Origin: Jaapia argillacea MUCL 33604
Lineage: Eukaryota > Basidiomycota > Agaricomycetes > Jaapiales > Jaapiaceae
Assembly (NCBI GenBank): GCA_000697665.1
Contig: KL197714.1
Span: 42,201-106,200, forward strand
Length of the DNA: 64,000 bases
Direction of reading: 5' to 3'
Shown here piece by piece: positions 57,862 through 64,000 of this stretch (its first letter is position 1; each line of letters begins with the position of its first letter). The notes under the pieces were generated by a model. It did not search any database and was not told where the DNA came from. It saw nothing but the letters and a program-made list of their open reading frames with translations. Position numbers and translations under genes: made by a program.

Positions 57862-58842
57862 ATGAAAGTACTTGTCCTTGGAGGTTCTCGCAATGTCGGC
57901 TACTACTCTGCCTTGAGGTTACTTGGTAAGTGCCCCTCTTTTTGCCCAGCCTCATGCCCTTCCATCGAGTTTAACCTGACTGCTTCCATCATCTCTCCAG
58001 AGAAAGGCCACACTGTAACATTTCTTCTTCGAAAACCGTCCGTCTTTGACGGCGACGCGAAGGTCCAATTCTTTGTCTCCTCGGGCCAAGCCAGGCTCGT
58101 AGAAGGGGACGCCATGAAAGCGGAGGACGTCAAACGCGCATGGGAAGTAGCCGGACAGGGCGAACCAGAAGGGATCGTCGATCTTTGCTTATTCACAATC
58201 GGTATGTTCGAGTACTCCTCCCCTCTTTTCAACCAGAGAACTCACCATATACATTCCAAATTAGGCGCAACGGCTGGAAAGATCTCCTTGACAAAAGGCA
58301 TGGTCATCAACCCTCACAACGTCTGCACCCAATCCATGATGAACGTCTTATGCACCATGCCAAAACCCCGGACGACGAAAATCGTCGCTGTGACATCGAA
58401 TGGCGTCAGCCCCGCGTCTCACGCCTCACTTCCATGCCCTCTGAAGGGACCCTACTCATACTTCCTCGATGGGCCTCATAGAGACAAGATTGGACTCGAA
58501 CGTGTCCTTTATTACGTCGGAGGCAAGCCTTATACCGAGGCGGAGATGGGGGGTGAGCCTGGAGAGGATATCCTGGAGAAGGAGTGGAAAAGTCGTGAAG
58601 GGTTACCTGCAGAGGGAGAGTTTACAAACTCGGTCACTGTGAGGCCGGCGTTGATGACTGATGGGGACTGTAAGGGTGATGCACCTCCGAAGAAGGCAGG
58701 CAAGGCCCCGTATCGGTTTGCGGAGGGGAACTTGTCGGGGGCGTGGACGATCTCGAGGAAGGATGTCGCACATTTTATTGTGGAAGGTGTTTTGCCTGAA
58801 TGGGAGATGTGGGCTGGTAAAGTTGTGACGATCGGCTATTAG
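57862..58842 (+). CDS. NAD(P)-binding Rossmann-fold protein (atypical SDR / NmrA-like)
   Basis: Short protein of about 285 residues. It opens MKVLVLGGSRNVGYYSALRL, with a glycine-rich nucleotide-binding turn (GGSRNVG), and continues EKGHTVTFLLRKPSVF across an intron near 57925-58001. Then come RLVEGDAMKAEDVKRAWEVA, VDLCLFTIG joined (intron near 58202-58264) to ATAGKISLTKGMVI, and the central strand KIVAVTSNGVS. Later, SVTVRPALMTDGDC and ISRKDVAHFIVEGVLPEWE match the usual C-terminal part of atypical short-chain dehydrogenase-like proteins. There is no clear YxxxK catalytic pair, so it may be a redox sensor or isomerase-like protein rather than a classical dehydrogenase (inference). The substrate is unknown. 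The start is the first ATG, right before the Rossmann strand. Confidence 0.85.
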   Translation: MKVLVLGGSRNVGYYSALRLLGKCPSFCPASCPSIEFNLTASIISPEKGHTVTFLLRKPSVFDGDAKVQFFVSSGQARLVEGDAMKAEDVKRAWEVAGQGEPEGIVDLCLFTIGMFEYSSPLFNQRTHHIHSKLGATAGKISLTKGMVINPHNVCTQSMMNVLCTMPKPRTTKIVAVTSNGVSPASHASLPCPLKGPYSYFLDGPHRDKIGLERVLYYVGGKPYTEAEMGGEPGEDILEKEWKSREGLPAEGEFTNSVTVRPALMTDGDCKGDAPPKKAGKAPYRFAEGNLSGAWTISRKDVAHFIVEGVLPEWEMWAGKVVTIGY

Positions 58843-59225
58843 TTGTTTTCTCATCTCTTTTTTATGTTTACTGCTTTCCTATTTGAATCCTCGAAGATTG
58901 GATATTTGGGACCAAATATTGTAGGTTCTATCGTTTGTGTTGTACGTTACATATTCAAGCTGGGCTGTCTCGCTATATATTCCTTGATTCGCCATTGAGC
59001 TCTACCTGCACACTTCACAGTTCCAATCATCGTGGCTTTCCATGCGAAGATGAAGGCCATTTTCAGTGAAAGGGAAAGATATCAAAAACGCGAAGCCTAT
59101 TGAAAGCTGGAGGCCTACCTGCAGAACCTAGTATGGGGTCCTGGACTTGGTCTCGCGATAGACCGCCTGCGGACCTCAAGCCTCAGCACATCACCTGGCC
59201 GAAGTTCTATCTAATCTGGATTCGA
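58843..59225. other. Intergenic and leader of aminopeptidase P gene
   Basis: Nothing coding is needed here. An ATG at 59133 is in frame with the aminopeptidase and would add about 31 residues, but the ATG at 59226 gives a better N-terminus. Confidence 0.4.
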
Positions 59226-62200
59226 ATGCTCAGCTGGACTCTTGGGCTTCGTTTTCGATCCCATCTCCTCCCCCGTCCTTCCTGTCTCCATAAACCTCGG
59301 TTCTACTCCACGACGTTGACGAACATGGGCGCTCAGGCAACACATACGGTCGATACCACCAAGAGGTTGGAGGCGTTGAGGGGGTTAATGAGCGGTGGGA
59401 AGGTTAGCGTGGACGCTTATGTCGTTCCTAGTGAAGATCAACGTGAGTGGTTGTGTTTGACCTGGACTTGGCTGGTTGTTGATCTTGGGTTCGGTGGGTG
59501 ACAGACTCCAGCGAATACCTGGCACATTGTGATGAGAGGCGCGCGTTCATCTCTGGGTTCAATGGATCTGCTGGTGAGAATCCACGGGCGCCAGCGTAGA
59601 ATCCCCGACGTTGACTCCTCGTTCGTATGGTGGGTCTTAGGATGTGCGGTGATTACCAAGGATCAAGCATACTTGTTCACAGACGGGAGGTATTTCTTGC
59701 AAGCAGAGAAACAACTAGACAAGTGAGTACCTTGTCCTTCTCCCACTCCAGGACCTGCGCTAAAGTATTTATCTAGGAATTGGACTCTTATGAAACAAGG
59801 ACTGGCAGGTATGCTTTCCTTGCTACCATTCATACGTCCATCTCACCAGTGTCGTTAGATGTGCCAACATGGAAAGAGTTCGTATCAAAGGTCTGTCCTC
59901 CTCTCCACCTCTCTCTCTCGTATGAAATGTCTCACATTATGAACAGCGTCTCGAAACCAAGACACGTCTCGGGATAGACCCATCCCTTATATCCGCTGGT
60001 CCGTACCCCTTCTTATGCCCACACACGTTCCTAGCCATACATTTATTGACGCACCTACAGGTGACGCCCAGTCCTTTGAAGATGGCCTCAATACCCGTGA
60101 CTCCACCCTCGTGTCCCTAGAACAGAACCTAGTAGATATCGTTTGGGGATCTGAAAGGCCTTCCAGACCTAAGAGCGCTGTCGAGCCTCTCGACGTCAAG
60201 TACGCTGGTGTGTAACGTTTGCCCCTCGTGAGGTACATTGTTGCTGAATTAGGCCATGGGGTTCAAGGACAAGCGCATCATGATAAAATCGCTAAAGTTC
60301 GTGAAGAGTTGGAGAAGAAGAAGGTTAAGGCATTGGTTGTTACGATGTTGGATGAAGTTGCTTGGTTATTCAACTTGCGCGGGAGTGATATTGATTTCAA
60401 CCCTGGTTTGTCATCCTTCTTTACGACTGTCGCCCAGATAGCTGAACTGTTTCTTCGAAACCTAGTATTCTTCGCATACGCGGTGGTAACTCCGTCAACT
60501 ACCTCGCTCTTCATCGACCCTGCCCAAGTGTCGGACGCCGTTCGTGCGCATCTCGGCGATGATATTGAGATTAGGACGTATGATGAGTTCTTTGGGTATT
60601 TGAAGGGTCTTGGAGAGGAACTGAAGCTCGGTAAAGACGAGGTACGGTCATTGGTTGTCGGAAGGCTGAAGAAGACGAGACTGATTTGCGTTCTAGAAAG
60701 TTCTAATTGGTGATAAGTCGAGCCAAGCCGTGGCCAATGCCCTCGGAAAGGTCAGCTTACCCTTCAAGTCCCTTATCTACCTATCCACCTGCTCATATTC
60801 CACTGATGTTGTCAGGACAACATTAAAATCGCCCGTTCACCGATAGCATCACTCAAATCAATCAAGAACTCCACCGAGGTCGAAGGGTTCAGGGCATGTC
60901 ATATTAGGGATGGAGCGGCGCTAGCAAAGTACTTTGCGTGGCTTGAAGAAGAGTTGACCGTGAAAGGGAATGAGGGGTTGAGTGAGTGGAAGGCGGCGGA
61001 GAAGTTGGAGGGATATCGGTCGTGAGTCGTTAATTGTTATACACGTGTGGATGTTGTTGAGGGGTTGCTTCGTCATAGGGAGGGTGCACTGTTCAAGGGG
61101 TTATCTTTTACGACCATCTCTTCGACGGGACCTAATGGAGGTCAGTGATTTGTCACCATTTGACTATTCAAGTTTCTGGGCTGTGAAGTTGATTCGTTGA
61201 CGGCGTGTAGCGATCATACATTACTCTCCCGACCCTAATGATTGTGCCATCATCAAGAAGGACCAGGTCTTCCTTCATTTCCCTCCCCCAACTTTCTGTT
61301 GCTTACCAGTCACTTTCATGTTCTAGATCTATTTGTGTGATTCCGGAGGACAGTATTTGGATGGGACTACTGACGTTACTCGGACATGGGTATGAACTCC
61401 CATTCCATATTTTCAACCGATACTGATACCTCTTTTTAAAGCATTTCGGTACCCCGACTGCGGAGGAGAAGAGAGCGTTTACCAGGGTGTTGCAAGGCCA
61501 TATCGCGATTGACAAGGCTGTGTTCCCTAATGGGACGACAGGTACGTTTTTGGCTGTTGTGTTAGGGAGAAGACTCGTTAATGTTGGTCGACTTTAGGTT
61601 ATGTGATGTGAGTGTTGCAATAGATTTCGCTGGATGGGTTGAATGGATGATTTTTGTAGTGATTCATGGGCAAGGAGAGCGCTTTGGGAAGATGGTTTGG
61701 GTAATATGAGTTTCGTACCCTCCACGATCCAAAGCCATATTGACAAAGGTTCATCTTCATCTTTGCAGATTATCGGTAATTGTGGATCAACTCTGTGAGT
61801 GCTTCTGGACCTGATTGCGGTCGTTCAGACATGGTACTGGCCACGGTGTCGGACACTTCCTGAATGTCCACGAAGGCCCCCATGGGATTGGCGTGCACAT
61901 CAGTGCGTTTACCAATCTTTTCGTCGACTTCTTACGCTGGTGTTCAACTTCTCTAAGCCTATAACAGCACCCCGTTGAAGGCGGGGATGACTGTTTCCAA
62001 TGGTACGCTTTGCACCTGCACTTTTGGTGGTTACTCCTCACGTTCCACAGAACCTGGTTATTACGCTGATGGGAAGTTTGGTATTCGGATTGAGAACATC
62101 GTGATCGTTCAGGAAGCGAAGACCCCGAATAACTTTGGGGACAAGGGCTTCTTGAGCTTTGAGCATGTCACAGTGGTCTGTCCTTCCTTGTCGTCAAGTG

Positions 62201-62393
62201 ATTCTCTTGCCTGACTTGTCTTCTTACCGTAGTGCCCGATCCACAAGAAACTCATCGACACGGAATTACTTACAGCACAAGAGAAGACTTGGCTCAATAA
62301 CTACCACGCCGAAACTTGGGAAAAGGTCTCCCCTCTACTCCAGAATGACACTCGTGCTTTGGAGTGGTTGAAGCGAGAGTGTGCTCCCTTGTA
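59226..62393 (+). CDS. Xaa-Pro aminopeptidase (aminopeptidase P, M24B)
   Basis: Manganese-dependent peptidase that removes the N-terminal residue before proline. From 59226 the N-terminus is [20 protein letters not shown], Arg-rich without acids, as in a mitochondrial presequence. An internal ATG at 59325 ([10 protein letters not shown]) would make a cytosolic form. Domain I contains [24 protein letters not shown] and [13 protein letters not shown]; domain II has [20 protein letters not shown]. The catalytic M24 domain carries all five metal ligands: two Asp in [19 protein letters not shown], His in [16 protein letters not shown], Glu in NEPGYYADG and Glu in IRIENIVIV. At least a dozen introns restore the frame; for example one between SN and EPGYY (about 62001-62049) and one between YR and HGTGHG. 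The C-terminus is [16 protein letters not shown]. Length is normal for the large cytosolic type. Confidence 0.96.
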
Positions 62394-62929
62394 GTAGTTT
62401 GTTTCTAGGGATGCGAGAACAATGTCGGTTTCCATTCTCGACTTTGTTTTCGCATGGACTGGATTGTTTTGTCGTACCGCGGACTGCGAGACGTATTAGT
62501 TGATCGTGAATCTGTGTTGCTACCATGAAGTTATGTATACCTTCGCATGAAAGCAATACAGATTCTGGACATGAGAGTCGCGGAGGGTCAGGTGTGTCGC
62601 TTCCCAGAACGTTAAGCGCTCGGCGATTGCAGATAAACAGATTATCTTCCGGAGACACCTATCACCGCCGCTGAGTATCCAACTCTACCTGATGCTTCTG
62701 ACATTCGCCGCTGACCTAGACCTTGTTTGATTCCTTCTGTTCCATTTCATGGTCCACAGTCAACAACACTATGTCAATATGATACAGAGTCACGACATGA
62801 GTATGGGCGCTTAAGAAGAGTTTAATCGCTCGGCCTTTGCCCGAGTATAAATGGTACGTTTTCAGACACGTCGTGGGACACAATCGGCCCTCTTTCTTAA
62901 CCTGTGTTTTCTCATCGGTTTACAGCAGA
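62394..62929. promoter_or_regulatory. Intergenic and promoter of the second helicase gene
   Basis: No gene seen. It contains the 3' end of the aminopeptidase transcript and the promoter and leader of the SDE3-like paralogue; a plausible leader intron (62855-62923) would end just before the ATG at 62930. Confidence 0.4.
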
Positions 62930-64000
62930 ATGGTGGTCTGTGCTTGTGGAGTTTCGCTCAAGATTCATGATATGGAGGCACATTTGAAGGGTAGGAGGCA
63001 CAAGGAACTTTTGGCTCGAGAGAATGCCACCTCTACGGGGAGGAAACTCAGTAATGGCCCTGTATCGGGGCCACCCAGCAAGGTTCCTGCGCCGAGCACA
63101 TCGAGAAAGGACCCTGCGCCCACACCCTCCCACAATGGATCTTCGCCATCACCCTCTTGGGCTAGACCACAGCGCAATCGTGCTCAGCCACGCGCCCCAG
63201 CATCTTCATATCGCTGCGAAATATGCCAGATCCGACTTGACAACCTGGAAGGGTATCTTCGTCATGTTGAAAGCCTACAGCACCGACAGACGGTCACGCG
63301 GGCCTCGGCCCCCGTTGGGGACAAGGATGCCCCACCTCGTGGAGTCTTTTGCATTTTCTGCGAGACAAACGTACCAACTCATACTTTTGCTTCCCATCGT
63401 CAATCGCCTGCCCATGTAGAAAAGGAGAGGGTTGCTGCTATGCGTGCGGAGGTTGAGGAAGCAGCATCTGATAAGAAAGGGATCTCAATATCACCGCCAG
63501 ACGGGAGTGTAGACTTTGGCGTCTTGGAGATTGACGAAACTCTTGGGTCGTCCGTCACGCAATCAGTCGTTATGATTATATCGAATACTCAATCCACAGG
63601 ACGAGTTGCTTTGACGGAGATCCGCCTCGCTTCTTCAGCTCGCAAGAATTCCCGTGGTGTCAGGTGTGCTCCCTCGTTTTTGCGCAATGCTTCTCAGTCG
63701 TAATTGGCGTGAATGTTGTCAGCTTTTCAGCAACATTGGTGGGCAAGTCCCAGTCAATCGAGCAGAGTTCGACTCGGTCGGCGCTGGTATTGTTTCACCC
63801 ATCGTATGAGGGCAGGTACGAGGACACGGTCGAATTCTTGTTCCACGATACCCGAGGAGACGAGAGATTCGTTATAACACGACGTGTCACAGCGATAGTT
63901 GGCTCCGAGGAGGACTATGATCTGCTGAAACCCTCGGCTCCCTATGCCAAACCAATAGTCAGGCCTCTGGAACCCGAGGAACTGGTGATACCTGGCCTGA
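62930..64000 (+). CDS. Second SDE3/MOV10-type helicase, 5' part only
   Basis: Paralogue of the gene at 32203-35816, cut by the window edge. Three C2H2-like fingers: CACGVSLKIHDMEAHLKGRR, CEICQIRLDNLEGYLRHVES and CIFCETNVPTHTFASHRQSP. The N-terminal CCCH finger of the first gene is absent, and a Ser/Pro-rich linker of about 60 residues lies between fingers one and two. After the fingers the two proteins align block by block: ISPPDGSVDFGVLEIDE against [17 protein letters not shown], and EFLFHDTRGDERFVITRRVT against [40 protein letters not shown] and EELVIPGL also match. One intron near 63662-63721 was inferred. The helicase core would lie beyond the window, so whether this copy is an active helicase is not known. 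Confidence 0.88.

Overview
The window is nuclear DNA of a filamentous basidiomycete, most likely an Agaricomycete. Genes are split by many short introns (about 50-60 nt, GT-AG). Best matches by eye are fungal housekeeping proteins. A DUF6534-type membrane protein, typical of mushroom-forming fungi, is present. Two tRNA genes carry introns at the usual position 37/38. I see no retroelement, DNA transposon, CRISPR array or prokaryotic operon.

Layout. 1-8 kb: intergenic DNA, a DUF6534 membrane protein, a NIPA-type magnesium transporter and an F-box protein. 8-14.1 kb: a sphingoid-base phosphate phosphatase and a bZIP transcription factor. 14.8-20.4 kb: a doubtful minus-strand gene, two tRNA-Val genes flanking an oxysterol-binding protein gene, and an unnamed multi-pass membrane protein. 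20.8-25.2 kb: minus-strand proteasome ATPase RPT6 and two minus-strand genes of unknown function. 26-31 kb: an MRS2-type mitochondrial magnesium channel and a mucin-like single-pass membrane protein. 32.2-35.8 kb: an SDE3/MOV10-type RNA helicase. 37.1-41.6 kb: a large low-complexity WW-domain protein, divergent from an UNC-50/GMH1 gene. 43.6-46.2 kb: calcineurin A. 46.9-55.1 kb: a head-to-tail array of four copies of an uncharacterised fungal gene, one of them a broken remnant. 57.9-62.4 kb: an NAD(P)-binding protein and aminopeptidase P. 62.9-64 kb: the 5' part of a second SDE3/MOV10-type helicase gene, running off the window.

Most genes are unrelated housekeeping functions: lipid signalling (LCB3-like, OSBP), magnesium transport (NIPA, MRS2), protein turnover (RPT6, F-box, aminopeptidase P) and Ca2+ signalling (calcineurin). 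The most unusual part is the 46.9-55.1 kb array. Its copies share two promoter blocks at nearly constant spacing, one containing ACGCGT and one TGCGCA. They also differ in intron content, and the duplicated unit reaches into the 3' flank of calcineurin. The two SDE3-like helicase genes 30 kb apart are a second point of interest, because this family acts in RNA silencing and in restraint of transposable elements.
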